DNA of 64,000 nt from JAIQET01 sp035542575 (GTDB taxonomy: Bacteria > Acidobacteriota > Terriglobia > Terriglobales > Acidobacteriaceae). The notes below the pieces were generated by a model, which ran no database searches, had not been told where the DNA came from, and was given only the letters and a program-made list of their open reading frames with translations. The position numbers and the translations under genes were made by a program. The stretch is from positions 6,388 through 70,387 of the forward strand of contig DATKLE010000153.1 in NCBI GenBank assembly GCA_035542575.1. The letters run 5' to 3'. This document shows, in pieces, positions 42,312 to 51,908 of the stretch (its first letter is position 1; every line of letters begins with the position of its first letter).

Positions 42312-42421
42312 GAACCCTCTCGGCGGCCCCGCATGAATACAGGCCAAGCCGCGCTTTCCAGCCTAACCGGATATTTTACCCCTAAGCCCGGCCCGGGGGT
42401 GCAAGCCGGCGCGACCTCAGG

Positions 42422-42427
42422 TATTGT
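42422..42427 (+). promoter_or_regulatory. -10 element of the SpoIIE phosphatase, probable leaderless mRNA
   Basis: TATTGT ends six bases before the GTG at 42434. No Shine-Dalgarno is seen. Confidence 0.4.
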
Positions 42428-42433
42428 GATGGC

Positions 42434-45010
42434 GTGATCGTGCAGGGACGGGCAGTCATTCCGCGACCGATTTTGCTGGGGCTGGCCATCGCATTCGCCG
42501 CCGCCACCGTGGTCTACAGCGCCAGCTGGATGCACTACGTCCGCATTACCCGCCACGCGCAATTGGGGATTGAGTTCGATCGCAGCGAGGTGACCGGCGA
42601 AACCCGGGTCACATCCGTAGAGCCCGGCAAACCAGCCGAGAGGGCAGGTTTAGAGGTGGGAGACCGCATTGTCGCCGTCAACCATCGCCCGCTGCGCACG
42701 ATGAATCCTTTCTTCGACGCCGTGTCGCGCGGCCACCCCGGGGACCTGGTGGTGCTTGACGTCCGGCGCTCCGGCGTCGCTACGCCCCTCAGGCTGCAAG
42801 CGACTCTGGGTCCGCTTGCGCCACCGCCCTCGCCTCCGCCGGCGCAGTGGCTGGCGCTGCAGTTTCTCCTCTCCTATCAGATCCCATTCGTCGTGGTAGG
42901 ACTGGCGGTGTTGTTTCTGCGCCTCGACCACCGCGACGCCTGGCTGCTGGCACTGATGTTTGCAGGCTTCGTGGCCGGATCTCCTCTGCTGGAGGGTGAG
43001 CCCGGCATTCACCCGCGGCTGCGCGGTTTTGCGGTCGCTTACATGGTCCTCTTCCGGGGCCTAGTGCCGGCTGTGTTCTATTACTTCTTCGCCACCTTCC
43101 CGGTGTCTTCGCCCATCGAGCGCAAAGTCCCCTGGCTGAAGTCCCTGGTTCTCGCGGGCGCGACATTGGTTGTCGTTCCACTTTCGCTCTGGTGCTTGGC
43201 GGACGGGGGGTCTCACCCCCTCGTCTTCCTGAGGGAAAAGCTCGGTAGAGCCGTCATCGGCGCCACCATGAGTGCCTACTTCCTTGGCGTGACGGTGCTC
43301 GGCCTTCTCTCCTTAGCCTGGAATAGCCGCACCGCCACCCCCGAGGCGCGCCGCAAGGTCCGGGTTGTCATGTGGGGAATGCTCTGCGGTTTTACGCCTT
43401 TCCTGCTGATGCTGGCAGCCAGCTTTTATTTTGGAAAGGAATACACAACCTTTCCTTTCTGGCTGTGGGTACCCACAGTCCTGCTTCTATTCCTGCTGCC
43501 GATTTCGTTTGCTTACGCTGTCGTGAGACACCGCGTGCTGGAAATCCCGGTGCTGCTGAAGCGCAGCGCCCGGTATGTGCTCGTCCAGCGCGGATTCGTC
43601 GTGTTGCTATTCCTTGGGGCAGCGGCGGCGATCATGCTGTTCACGCACTTTTTCGCCCGCTTCTTCCAAACCGACTCCAACCTCGGCATGGCGCTGAGCG
43701 CGGTTTTCGGGATTGTGCTGGTATGGGCCTCCGCGCCCGTGGTGAAGCGCGGTACGGAACGCATCGATCGCGCCTTCTTTCGCAGCGCGTATGACGCGCG
43801 CCAGATTCTCGAGGACCTGGCTTCCCGCAGCCGTATTGCGACCAGCCGCAGCGAGTTGGCGGGCCTGCTCGAACAGCACTTGCAGCAGGCGCTGCATCCG
43901 GCGTTTCAGTTGCTCTATCTCGAGGGCGAAAACGGCAAGCTGGGTGTGGAGCGCGGTCACGCGCCCGTGGGGATGGAAACACTCTCTTCCGATCTGCCTT
44001 ACTTGACCGCCTTGGCCGAGCGAGGCCAGCCTCAGGAGATGCGGCCGGTAGACGGAGATCAGCCGCTGCCAATTCCTGGCGATGTCAATCCGGAATGCCT
44101 GGTCCCCATCCTCGGTCGTCAGTCCCGGCTCTCCGGCCTGTTGATTCTCGGCCCGCGGCTTTCCGAGGAGCCCTACTCCGGCGAAGACCGGCGCTTGCTG
44201 GCTTCCGCCGCAAGCCAGGCCGGAGTCGCCATGGAAAATATCGCCCTGGCGGAGCAGATGGCGGAACGCCTGGAGGCAGAGCGCCGCGCTGCGCAGGAAA
44301 TGGACATCGCCCGGCAGGTGCAAAGCAAGCTTTTGCCCCAGAAATTGCCGCCGCTCTCCACCCTCGACTATGCCGGCCACTGCCTGCAAGCCCGTGCCGT
44401 GGGCGGCGATTACTACGATTTTCTCGACCTCGGCCCGGGCCGCGTGGGCTTTGTTCTGGCCGACATTGCGGGCAAGGGAATCTCCGCCGCCCTGCTCATG
44501 GCCAACCTGCAAGCCAACCTGCGCAGCCAGTACGCCATCGCGCTGGAGAACCTTCAGAAACTGCTGCAGTCGGTCAACCGGCTGTTTTACGAGTCCACCG
44601 AGCCCAACAACTACGCGACCTTGTTCTTTGCCACCTACGACGACGCCACCCGGCGGCTGCGCTATGTCAATTGCGGACACAATCCGCCGGTGCTGATGAG
44701 GAACGGGGGCGCGATCGAACGCCTGAAGGGGACCGCAACCGTGCTCGGATTGTTTGAACGCTGGGAGTGCTCCGCCGCCGAAGTACAACTCGCTTCCGGC
44801 GACTTGCTGGTGATCTACACCGACGGCATCACCGAGGCCATGGACGCGAGAAACAACGAGTTCGGCGAAGCCCGCCTGATGGATACACTGCGCGCCAACC
44901 AGGGACTAGACCCCGCATCGCTGCTGAAGGTCCTGGTGAAAGCGGTGCAGCAATTCAGCGCGGGGGAGCAGAGCGATGATTTGACGCTGGTGGTGGGAAA
45001 GGCCCGCTGA
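42434..45010 (+). CDS. PDZ-membrane-SpoIIE (PP2C) serine phosphatase
   Basis: The 858-residue protein starts with a membrane helix (residues ~10-30), a PDZ domain (VTSVEPGKPAERAGLEVGDRIVAVNHRPL, ~55-85), about six to seven further membrane helices to ~400, a GAF-like region near 480-600 (PYSGEDRRLLASAASQAGVAMENIALAEQMAER) and a C-terminal SpoIIE domain: GGDYYDFLDLGPGRVGFVLADIAGKGISAALL, NCGHNPPVLM and DGITEAMDARNNEFGE. SpoIIE-type phosphatases often activate anti-anti-sigma factors in partner-switching. A coupled PDZ suggests envelope sensing; no RsbV/W-like partner is next to it. Confidence 0.88.
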   Translation: MIVQGRAVIPRPILLGLAIAFAAATVVYSASWMHYVRITRHAQLGIEFDRSEVTGETRVTSVEPGKPAERAGLEVGDRIVAVNHRPLRTMNPFFDAVSRGHPGDLVVLDVRRSGVATPLRLQATLGPLAPPPSPPPAQWLALQFLLSYQIPFVVVGLAVLFLRLDHRDAWLLALMFAGFVAGSPLLEGEPGIHPRLRGFAVAYMVLFRGLVPAVFYYFFATFPVSSPIERKVPWLKSLVLAGATLVVVPLSLWCLADGGSHPLVFLREKLGRAVIGATMSAYFLGVTVLGLLSLAWNSRTATPEARRKVRVVMWGMLCGFTPFLLMLAASFYFGKEYTTFPFWLWVPTVLLLFLLPISFAYAVVRHRVLEIPVLLKRSARYVLVQRGFVVLLFLGAAAAIMLFTHFFARFFQTDSNLGMALSAVFGIVLVWASAPVVKRGTERIDRAFFRSAYDARQILEDLASRSRIATSRSELAGLLEQHLQQALHPAFQLLYLEGENGKLGVERGHAPVGMETLSSDLPYLTALAERGQPQEMRPVDGDQPLPIPGDVNPECLVPILGRQSRLSGLLILGPRLSEEPYSGEDRRLLASAASQAGVAMENIALAEQMAERLEAERRAAQEMDIARQVQSKLLPQKLPPLSTLDYAGHCLQARAVGGDYYDFLDLGPGRVGFVLADIAGKGISAALLMANLQANLRSQYAIALENLQKLLQSVNRLFYESTEPNNYATLFFATYDDATRRLRYVNCGHNPPVLMRNGGAIERLKGTATVLGLFERWECSAAEVQLASGDLLVIYTDGITEAMDARNNEFGEARLMDTLRANQGLDPASLLKVLVKAVQQFSAGEQSDDLTLVVGKAR

Positions 45011-45014
45011 CAAC

Positions 45015-46997
45015 TTACTTGACCCCAAAGAATTCCTCCACCTGCCGCAACTCCGTCGTCCTGCGGTAGTTTGGCAGGCTCTCCACGAACACTCGTCCGT
45101 ATTGCTTCTTCAGAATGCGGTTGTCGAGCAGTACCAGCAGGCCGCGGTCGTGCAAGGACCGGATCAGCCGTCCGAAGCCCTGCTTCAGCGTGATCACTGC
45201 GGCCGGCACCTGGTATTGAAAGAAGGCGTTTCCGCCTTCCGCGTCGATGGACTTGACCCGCGCCGCCACCACCGGATCGCTAGGCACGGCAAACGGCAAG
45301 CGGTCAATGATCACGCAGCTCAGTTGCTCGCCCTGCACGTCCACGCCCTGCCAGAACGACGAGGTGGCAAACAGCACCGCGTTCGGTGTCAGCCGGAACT
45401 CCTCGAGCAGCGCGGTCTTGGGCGCGTCCCCCTGCAGAAGCATGGGAAATTCCAACTCGCCCAGCAAGCGCTGGTACACGTCGTTCATCTGCGCGTAACT
45501 GGTAAAGAGCACGAACGACCGCCCGCGCGTGATTTCCAGCAGCCGCCGGATGCGGTCCGCAGCTTTCGCCGCAAACTGAGGCGTACGCGGATCGGGCAGG
45601 TCCGGAGGCACATAAAACAGCGCCTGACTTTCGTAGTCGAAATGTGATGGGAGCACCACGTCGCGTGCGTGCTCCAGTCCCAGCCGGCGCCGGATGTACT
45701 CGAACCCGCCGCCCACCGCCAGCGTCGCCGAGGTCAGCACCGTGCACTCCAGCTTGTCGAACAGACAGCTCTTCAGGATGGGCGCTACATCAATCGGCGT
45801 TGCTTGCAGAAAGACGTTCAGCTTGTCGCGCCCGCTGCGCCGCCGCTCGATCCAGAACACGGTATTGCGATCGTCCGATTCCATCAGGAACCTGAGCTGG
45901 ACCTGCAACTCCTGGGCGCGCCGCGCGAAGTTGAAAATCTCTTCCGGCTTGGACGACAGCTTTTCGATTTCCGCCTCCAGGCGCTGTAGCGCCTGTTGCA
46001 GCCCCAGGAACTCGTCCCCGTTTTCCTCCAGGAAATCCCGCCGGTTCTCGAATGCCTGCCGTCCTTCGCCGGGCGGCAGCAAGGCAAAGAAAAACTGCGA
46101 CCGCTCGCGCAGCGACTTGATCGCCCCCGACATGCCGGTTGTGTATGCGCGGTTGCGCTGCAGGGAAGCTTCCACATCGCGGCAAAGATCCTCCACCCGC
46201 GCATTGCTCACCGAGATTCCAAAATAGCTCCCCGCCACATCCTCCAGTTCGTGCGCTTCGTCGAAAATGACCGCGCCCACCTCCGGCAGGATTCCCGCGT
46301 CGGGCGCGTCCTCGGCCTGCTGCTTGATCGCCAGATCGGCAAAGAACAGGTGATGATTGACGATGATGATGTCGCTCTCCATCGCCCGGCGGTGCATTTC
46401 GGTGATGAAGCACTTCTCCCACGAGCTGCACTTCTGGCCGAGGCAGGTATCCGACCGCGCGTCCAGCTTGGACCACAGCGCGCTGACTTCCGGCAGCGCC
46501 GCCAGCTCCGCCCGGTCGCCCGTGGGCGTGGTCTTCTCCCAGGCGGCGATTGCCCGGTAATGCTCGATCTCGTCCAGCCCGCTGAGCACCGGCTGGTCGG
46601 TGAGGTCATAGAGTTTCTTGCGGCACAGATAGTTGTTCCGTCCCTTCATGTAGCAGACGTTCAGCTTGCCTTCGCCATTAGGGAAGAGCGCCTGCTCCAG
46701 AAACGGGATATCTTTGTAGAAAAGCTGCTCCTGCAGATTCTTGGTGCCGGTGGAAATGATCACGCGCTTGCCCGAACGGATCACAGGAAGAAGATAGGCC
46801 AGCGTTTTGCCCGTGCCGGTACCGGCTTCGACGATCAAATGACGCTTTTCCGCCAAGGCTTCTTCCACGGCCTCGGCCATCTGCAGCTGCCCCCGGCGAA
46901 ACTCGTAGGCGGGATGGGTGCGGGAGAGCACACCGCCAGGAGCAAAGAAGCTGTGCAGGGAAACGGCCCCGGCCGCGGTCTGTGATGGTGGAGACAT
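45015..46997 (-). CDS. DinG/XPD-like Fe-S ATP-dependent DNA helicase
   Basis: The 660-residue superfamily 2 helicase unwinds DNA with 5'-3' polarity. Walker A is EAGTGTGKTLAYLLPVI near residue 60, the DEAH box VIFDEAHELEDVAG near 250, and the Fe-S ligands are CYMKGRNNYLCRKK and CLGQKCSSWEKC. Motif VI appears as QGFGRLIRSLHDRGLLVLLD. It acts in repair or R-loop removal. The ATG at 46997 is preferred, as upstream in-frame text (MSAHRHLPSLTKPA) is atypical. It is divergent from der, with 138 bases between starts. Confidence 0.9.
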   Translation of the reverse strand: MSPPSQTAAGAVSLHSFFAPGGVLSRTHPAYEFRRGQLQMAEAVEEALAEKRHLIVEAGTGTGKTLAYLLPVIRSGKRVIISTGTKNLQEQLFYKDIPFLEQALFPNGEGKLNVCYMKGRNNYLCRKKLYDLTDQPVLSGLDEIEHYRAIAAWEKTTPTGDRAELAALPEVSALWSKLDARSDTCLGQKCSSWEKCFITEMHRRAMESDIIIVNHHLFFADLAIKQQAEDAPDAGILPEVGAVIFDEAHELEDVAGSYFGISVSNARVEDLCRDVEASLQRNRAYTTGMSGAIKSLRERSQFFFALLPPGEGRQAFENRRDFLEENGDEFLGLQQALQRLEAEIEKLSSKPEEIFNFARRAQELQVQLRFLMESDDRNTVFWIERRRSGRDKLNVFLQATPIDVAPILKSCLFDKLECTVLTSATLAVGGGFEYIRRRLGLEHARDVVLPSHFDYESQALFYVPPDLPDPRTPQFAAKAADRIRRLLEITRGRSFVLFTSYAQMNDVYQRLLGELEFPMLLQGDAPKTALLEEFRLTPNAVLFATSSFWQGVDVQGEQLSCVIIDRLPFAVPSDPVVAARVKSIDAEGGNAFFQYQVPAAVITLKQGFGRLIRSLHDRGLLVLLDNRILKKQYGRVFVESLPNYRRTTELRQVEEFFGVK

Positions 46998-47134
46998 CGG
47001 AATCTGCGACAAGGAATGATAGTACAGCGGTGCCCCAGCTCTCGCCGGTTTTGTGAGACTTGGGAGATGCCTGTGGGCAGACATCGTTTGGGGCGTGCGA
47101 TACTGAGCTTAGGGAGCGCAAAGAGCTGCCGCCC

Positions 47135-48604
47135 ATGGCTTCCGCTAGCAAATTGACCCGATCCAGCTCCATCGTCACCGTCCCCACCCTCGCCATCGTG
47201 GGCCGCCCCAACGTCGGCAAGTCCACCCTGTTCAACCGCATGGTGGGCTCCCGCCGCGCCATCGTGGGCGACGAGCCCGGCATCACCCGCGATCGTCTCT
47301 ACGGTGAAGCCGAGTGGCGCGGGCGCCGTCTGCGCGTGGTAGACACCGGCGGCATCATTCCCGAGGAAAAGGACCTGATTCCAGCGGAGATCTTTCGCCA
47401 AGCCAGAGTCGCGTTGGAGGAAGCCGCTGCCGTCATCCTGGTGGTGGACGGCCGCAGCGAACTCGCCGCACCCGACCTCGAACTTGCGCGCCTGCTCCTC
47501 CGCACCGGCAAGCCGCTGTTCCTCGCGGTTAATAAGATCGACACCGACAAGCAGCAGGCGCTGGCGGATGAGTTCTATCGCCTCGGAATCCGCCAGCTGT
47601 TTCCTGTCTCCGCCGAGCACGGACGTGGGGTGGATGAGTTGCTGGATGCCATCCTGGAGGCACTTCCGCCGAAACCGGAAACGACCACCGAGGACACGGC
47701 GGGCACAGAGGAACCGCAGGCAACCACGGAGGACACTGAGGGCACGGAGAAGGCTGTTACCGGTGAAGTCAAGGTCGCCATCATCGGCCATCCCAACGTG
47801 GGCAAGTCCACCCTGTTGAACCAGCTGACTGGCACGACGCGAGCGATTGTCTCGCCGATTCCTGGCACCACCCGTGATGCTGTGGACGAGATTGTCGAGC
47901 GGGAAGGGCGGCGGTTTCGCTTCATCGATACCGCGGGCATCCGCCGCAAGGGCAAGACGCAGTTGATGGCGGAGAAGCTCTCGGTGGTGATGGCCCGCAA
48001 GCATCTGGAGGCCGCCGACATTGCTCTGTTGATCATTGACGCAACCGAAGGGGTGAGCGCGCTCGATGCCACCATCGCCGGCTACGCTCATGAGAGCGGG
48101 CGCTCGGTCGTTATCATCGTCAATAAGTGGGACCTGGTCATCAGTGGCAAGAAGCGCCCGGTCAGCCAGTCCAAAGCCGCGCGCATACAGGAGAGCAAGC
48201 GTCCCGCGGACCGGGCCGGGTATGAACAACGCCTGCGTTATGCGCTCAAGTTCCTGGCCTATGCCCCGGTGTTGTTCGTTTCTGCCGCTACCGGCGCCGG
48301 CACGGAAAAAATCTGGCCTACGCTGGAGCAAGTCGCAGCCGAACGGCGTAAGCGCATTCCGACCGCTGCCATGAACCACTTTCTCAGGCAGGTGGACTTC
48401 GAGCGGGCTGGAGTGCCGGCCCGGCAGCAGGTGAAGATTTACTACATGACGCAGGCGGCAGTTGCCCCCCCCACCTTTATTCTCTTCACCAATCGGCCGG
48501 TGAAATTGCACTTCTCCTACCAGCGCTTTCTGGAAAACCAGATCCGGCGGGCATTTGGCTTTCTGGGAACGCCCATCTGGATCAAGAACCGGGCCCGCGA
48601 TTGA
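47135..48604 (+). CDS. der: Ribosome biogenesis GTPase Der (EngA)
   Basis: The 489-residue tandem GTPase helps 50S assembly. G domain 1 has AIVGRPNVGKSTLFNRMVG, VVDTGGI and NKIDT; G domain 2 has AIIGHPNVGKSTLLNQLTG, FIDTAGIRRKG and NKWDL. The C-terminal KH-like domain reads NHFLRQVDFERAGVPARQQVKIYYMTQ. The linker between the G domains (residues ~184-205, TTEDTAGTEEPQATTEDTEG) is encoded by an ACCACGGAGGACACGG repeat and is not part of the family. The ATG at 47135 is the first one after a GGGAG. Confidence 0.95.
   Translation: MASASKLTRSSSIVTVPTLAIVGRPNVGKSTLFNRMVGSRRAIVGDEPGITRDRLYGEAEWRGRRLRVVDTGGIIPEEKDLIPAEIFRQARVALEEAAAVILVVDGRSELAAPDLELARLLLRTGKPLFLAVNKIDTDKQQALADEFYRLGIRQLFPVSAEHGRGVDELLDAILEALPPKPETTTEDTAGTEEPQATTEDTEGTEKAVTGEVKVAIIGHPNVGKSTLLNQLTGTTRAIVSPIPGTTRDAVDEIVEREGRRFRFIDTAGIRRKGKTQLMAEKLSVVMARKHLEAADIALLIIDATEGVSALDATIAGYAHESGRSVVIIVNKWDLVISGKKRPVSQSKAARIQESKRPADRAGYEQRLRYALKFLAYAPVLFVSAATGAGTEKIWPTLEQVAAERRKRIPTAAMNHFLRQVDFERAGVPARQQVKIYYMTQAAVAPPTFILFTNRPVKLHFSYQRFLENQIRRAFGFLGTPIWIKNRARD
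47684..47749. repeat. ACCACGGAGGACAC repeat inside the der linker
   Basis: Two units, ACCACCGAGGACACGGCGGG (47684 on) and ACCACGGAGGACACTGAGGG (47723 on), lie in tandem and are read in frame. A relative lies outside genes at 41141-41167. Confidence 0.65.
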
Positions 48605-48786
48605 CGGACGACGACGCCAAGGCGATTCCACAAACCAGAGCCTGCTGCCTCAACCCGCATTACGAAGGTCTATGCACCTGTCGTTCTTCGTAGCATCACC
48701 AAATTGTTTTCGCTAGAGTAGAACTTGGGCACGATTCATCCGGGAGTTCATCCCTCAGTTCGCCTTTCCTCCCCCGAAGGAAGCGT

Positions 48787-49932
48787 ATGGCAGCACCGGG
48801 TATTGCGCCGATTCAGCTGAAGCTGGAAGCGCCAACTGTCTCCGGGCCGGTCCCTACCCATGCATTGCTTGGGGCAATGCTGCGCGCAACCGACCAAGTG
48901 AGCGACCTGATTTTTTCGCCGGGACGCCCGCCGCAGGTGGAAGTGTACGGCCAACTCATCCCGGTTCAAGCTCCCGGCTTACGAGCGCTGAACGCCGACG
49001 ACACCCGGCGCATCGCTTCCGACCTGATCGGCAACAACAAGCAGGCCATCACCACGCTGCGCGAGCAGGGCTCGTGCGATATTTCCTTCGGCCTGCCGGG
49101 GGTGGCGCGCTTTCGCGTCAACGTTTTCATTCAGCGGGGCAGTTGTGCCGTGGTGATGCGCGTCATCCCGACCGATATACCGGACTTTGCTTCGCTGGGG
49201 CTGCCGCCGCAGTTGCAGGAGATTGTCAATCTGCGCGACGGCATCGTCCTGGTCACGGGGCCGCGCGGATCGGGCAAGTCGTCCACGCTGGCCGCCCTGC
49301 TGGACTGCATCAACCAGCAGCAAACTTGCCACATCATCACCATCGAGGATCCCATCGAGTTCCTGCACAACCACAAGCGCGCCACCATCCACCAGCGCGA
49401 GTTGCACAGCGATACGCCGAGCTTCGCCCAGGCGTTGCGCGCGGCTCTGCGACAGGCGCCCAAGGTCATTCTGCTGGGCGAGATGCGCGACCGGGAGACC
49501 ATGGAGATGGTGCTGGAAGCGGCGGAAACCGGGCACCTGGTACTGTCCAGCCTGAATACCATAGACGCCGGCAAGACCGTGGAACGCATTGTGAGCGCGT
49601 TTGACGGGGCGGAACGGGCCGCCATCCGCGGCCGGCTGGCCAAGACCCTTCGCTGTGTGGTCTCCCAGCGACTGCTCCCCCGCGCCGATGGCAATGGCTG
49701 CGTGGCGGTCATCGAAATCCTCAAAGTCGGCCCGCGCACCGCTCAGTATATTGAGCACGATGACCATCCCGGCCAGTTGCTGCGCGAAGCGATCAAGCGC
49801 GGCGCCTCCGAAGGCATGCAGCACTTCGATGGTGAGATTGAAAAGCTGGTGCGGGCCGGAGTGGTGGATGCGGAAACCGCCCTGGCCTACGCGACGGATG
49901 CGGCGGCGCTACGGAAGACGCTGGGACGATAA
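48787..49932 (+). CDS. PilT/PilB-like twitching ATPase
   Basis: The 381-residue secretion ATPase resembles the PilT/PilU retraction motor of type IV pili. Visible are an N-terminal domain (LLGAMLRATDQVSDLIFSPGRPPQVEVYG), Walker A LVTGPRGSGKSSTLAALLDC, the Asp box IITIEDPIEFLHNHKRATIHQREL, Walker B VILLGEMRDRETMEMVLEAAETGHLVLSSLNT and CVVSQRLLPRADGNGCVAV. Motor or receptor genes are not adjacent, so it may be an orphan PilT paralogue with a dedicated partner elsewhere. The ATG follows GAAGGAAG closely. Confidence 0.88.
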   Translation: MAAPGIAPIQLKLEAPTVSGPVPTHALLGAMLRATDQVSDLIFSPGRPPQVEVYGQLIPVQAPGLRALNADDTRRIASDLIGNNKQAITTLREQGSCDISFGLPGVARFRVNVFIQRGSCAVVMRVIPTDIPDFASLGLPPQLQEIVNLRDGIVLVTGPRGSGKSSTLAALLDCINQQQTCHIITIEDPIEFLHNHKRATIHQRELHSDTPSFAQALRAALRQAPKVILLGEMRDRETMEMVLEAAETGHLVLSSLNTIDAGKTVERIVSAFDGAERAAIRGRLAKTLRCVVSQRLLPRADGNGCVAVIEILKVGPRTAQYIEHDDHPGQLLREAIKRGASEGMQHFDGEIEKLVRAGVVDAETALAYATDAAALRKTLGR

Positions 49933-50023
49933 AGATTGCCAATCTTCAAATTGACGATTGGCAATTGCTATCCCGCCCTTGGTTGTTCAGATTGGCAATT
50001 GAAAATCGGCAATTGGCAATCCT
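49933..50023. repeat. AATTGCCAATTG-type repeat cluster upstream of moeA
   Basis: Overlapping GATTGCCAATC, TTGGCAATTG and AAAATCGGCAATTGGCAATC words fill the gap after the PilT-like gene, resembling 12246-12330 and 32413-32491. Confidence 0.6.
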
Positions 50024-50041
50024 AGTGGACCCCGCGTGTCG

Positions 50042-50047
50042 TATCAT
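50042..50047 (+). promoter_or_regulatory. -10 element of moeA, probable leaderless mRNA
   Basis: TATCAT ends seven bases before the ATG at 50055, with no ribosome site. Confidence 0.5.
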
Positions 50048-50054
50048 CTCGTCC

Positions 50055-51338
50055 ATGGCCGCCCAGCCCGAACCGTCCCTGATCCTGAGCTTTGAAGACG
50101 CGCGCCACCTGGTGGAAGAGCACGCCGCCCGCCTGCGTCCCCGGGGCAAGGAACTGGTCGAGTTGCTCGACAGCGCAGGGCAGGTGCTGGCGGAACCCGT
50201 GGCCGCCGACCGTAATCTCCCTTCTTTCCCGCGCGCGACGCGCGACGGTTACGCGGTACGCGCAGCCGACCTGGCACAACTTCCTGCCAGGCTTGAAGTG
50301 ATTGGCGACATCAAGGCCGGCGTTGCTCCCTCGGAGGTCCCCGTCAAGCTCGAAGCGGGGCAGGCCGCCGGCATCATGACAGGTGCGCCAGCACCGCCAG
50401 GGGCGGATGCGGTGGTCATGGTGGAGTACACCTCGCGGGCGGGCAATACGGTGGAGATCGCCAAGGGAATCGCGGCTGGCGACAACATAGTGCCTGCGGG
50501 CGCCGAGGCCAGGCGTGGGGCGAGGTTGCTGGCCCCAGGCATGCGGTTGGACTACGCCGCGGTAGCGGTGGCGGCTTCGGTCGGAAGAAGCCATCTGCTG
50601 GTGTATGCCAAACCCCAGGTGGCGGTCCTCGCCACGGGCGACGAAGTTGTAGATATTGATGCCCTGCCCGGACCAAACCAGATTCGCAACTCCAACACCT
50701 ATTCGCTGGCTGCGCAAGTCGTGGCGGCCGGCGGCGAACCGGTCCCGCTGCCGATTGCGCCGGACGAGCCCGGGCGCCTGCGGGAGCTGATCACGGACGG
50801 TCTCGAGGCCGATTTGCTGCTGCTTGCCGGGGGTGTGTCCATGGGGAAATACGACCTGGTGGAGCAGGTGCTGGCGGAGTTGCAGGCGGAGTTCTTCTTC
50901 ACCGGAGTGCAGATTCAGCCGGGGCGCCCACTGGTGTTTGGGCGCGTGCCGAGCGACCGGGACCGGGACGCCTCCGGGACAGCCGGCGGAGGACCCGGCG
51001 CGACTTACTTCTTCGGCCTGCCGGGGAATCCGGTTTCGACGATGGTGTGCTTTGAGCTGTTCGCGCGGCCGGTGCTGGAAGCGCTGGCCGGAATGGCGCC
51101 GCGCAAACTCCGTTTCCTGCGCGCACAGCTGAAAGCGGAGCTCAACACGAAGACAGGTCTCAAGCGCTTTTTGCCCGCGATTCTGTCGGGCGAGTTCGAA
51201 CAGGCGGAAGTGGAGTTGGCACCATGGCAGGGATCAGGGGATATCGCGGCCACCGCCCGGGCCAACTGTTACCTCGTGGTCGCGCCGGACCGCGAACGCA
51301 TCGCGGCAGGCGAATGGGTACCCGTGCTGCTGAGGTAG
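50055..51338 (+). CDS. moeA: Molybdopterin molybdenumtransferase
   Basis: The 427-residue enzyme inserts molybdate into adenylylated molybdopterin. Domains show LILSFEDARHLVEEHAARL, a conserved DRNLPSFPRATRDGYAVRA, TGAPAPPGADAVVMVEYT, ATGDEVVDIDALPGPNQIRNSNTYSLAAQ, GGVSMGKYDLVEQVL and FFGLPGNPVSTMVCFELFARP. moaC and mog lie downstream on the same strand. The ATG at 50055 gives the usual start and follows a -10 element directly; the frame is open further upstream into repeat sequence. Confidence 0.95.
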   Translation: MAAQPEPSLILSFEDARHLVEEHAARLRPRGKELVELLDSAGQVLAEPVAADRNLPSFPRATRDGYAVRAADLAQLPARLEVIGDIKAGVAPSEVPVKLEAGQAAGIMTGAPAPPGADAVVMVEYTSRAGNTVEIAKGIAAGDNIVPAGAEARRGARLLAPGMRLDYAAVAVAASVGRSHLLVYAKPQVAVLATGDEVVDIDALPGPNQIRNSNTYSLAAQVVAAGGEPVPLPIAPDEPGRLRELITDGLEADLLLLAGGVSMGKYDLVEQVLAELQAEFFFTGVQIQPGRPLVFGRVPSDRDRDASGTAGGGPGATYFFGLPGNPVSTMVCFELFARPVLEALAGMAPRKLRFLRAQLKAELNTKTGLKRFLPAILSGEFEQAEVELAPWQGSGDIAATARANCYLVVAPDRERIAAGEWVPVLLR

Positions 51339-51423
51339 GAGGCTTCGGACGCCCGGTTCGCAGCTTGAAACCCTTGAAACCTCTGAAACCTCGAAGCGCG
51401 CGCTTGTAAGATGGTTCGTTAGC

Positions 51424-51903
51424 ATGCCCAGGAAGCTCTCTCATTACGACCGCGCAGGCCGCGCCACGATGGTGGACGTTTCCGCCAAGCAGCCGACCAG
51501 GCGCATGGCCGAGGCCAGCGCCTTTGTGGCGCTGAAACCCGCAGTGCTGAAGGCCCTGCCGGAAAATCCCAAGGGCGATCCGTTGGAAGTGGCGCGCCTG
51601 GCCGGGATCATGGCCGCAAAGAAGACCTCCGACCTGATCCCCATGTGCCATCCCCTGCCCCTGGCCCACGTTGATGTGCGTATGCGGCTGTGCGAGAATG
51701 GCGTCGCTATTGCTTCCAAAGTTACGACCACCGCGGTGACCGGCGTGGAGATGGAAGCGCTGGTCGCCGCCAGCGTTGCTGCCCTGACCGTGTACGATAT
51801 GTGCAAGGCCCTGGACAAGGGCATCGAGATTCGCGAGATCGCGCTCGAGCGCAAGTCCGGAGGCAAGAGCGGCGACTACGCCCGCACCCGGAACAAAACG
51901 TAG
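51424..51903 (+). CDS. moaC: Cyclic pyranopterin monophosphate synthase
   Basis: The 159-residue enzyme makes cyclic pyranopterin monophosphate with MoaA. Conserved are LSHYDRAGRATMVDVSAKQPTRRMAEAS, the active site LIPMCHPLPLAHVDV and ALTVYDMCKALDKGIEI. It follows moeA by 85 bases and precedes the response-regulator gene by five. A MoaA radical SAM enzyme is not in the window. Confidence 0.96.
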   Translation: MPRKLSHYDRAGRATMVDVSAKQPTRRMAEASAFVALKPAVLKALPENPKGDPLEVARLAGIMAAKKTSDLIPMCHPLPLAHVDVRMRLCENGVAIASKVTTTAVTGVEMEALVAASVAALTVYDMCKALDKGIEIREIALERKSGGKSGDYARTRNKT

Positions 51904-51908
51904 CTGGC

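Noticed and set aside
46835..48631. A 598-codon minus-strand frame opposite der
   Set aside because: Antisense of der and of the end of the helicase; no domain can be recognised.
48787..49932. Degenerate Walker A in the PilT-like ATPase
   Set aside because: GPRGSGKSS fits GxxxxGK[ST]; the Arg for Thr change is outside the invariant positions.
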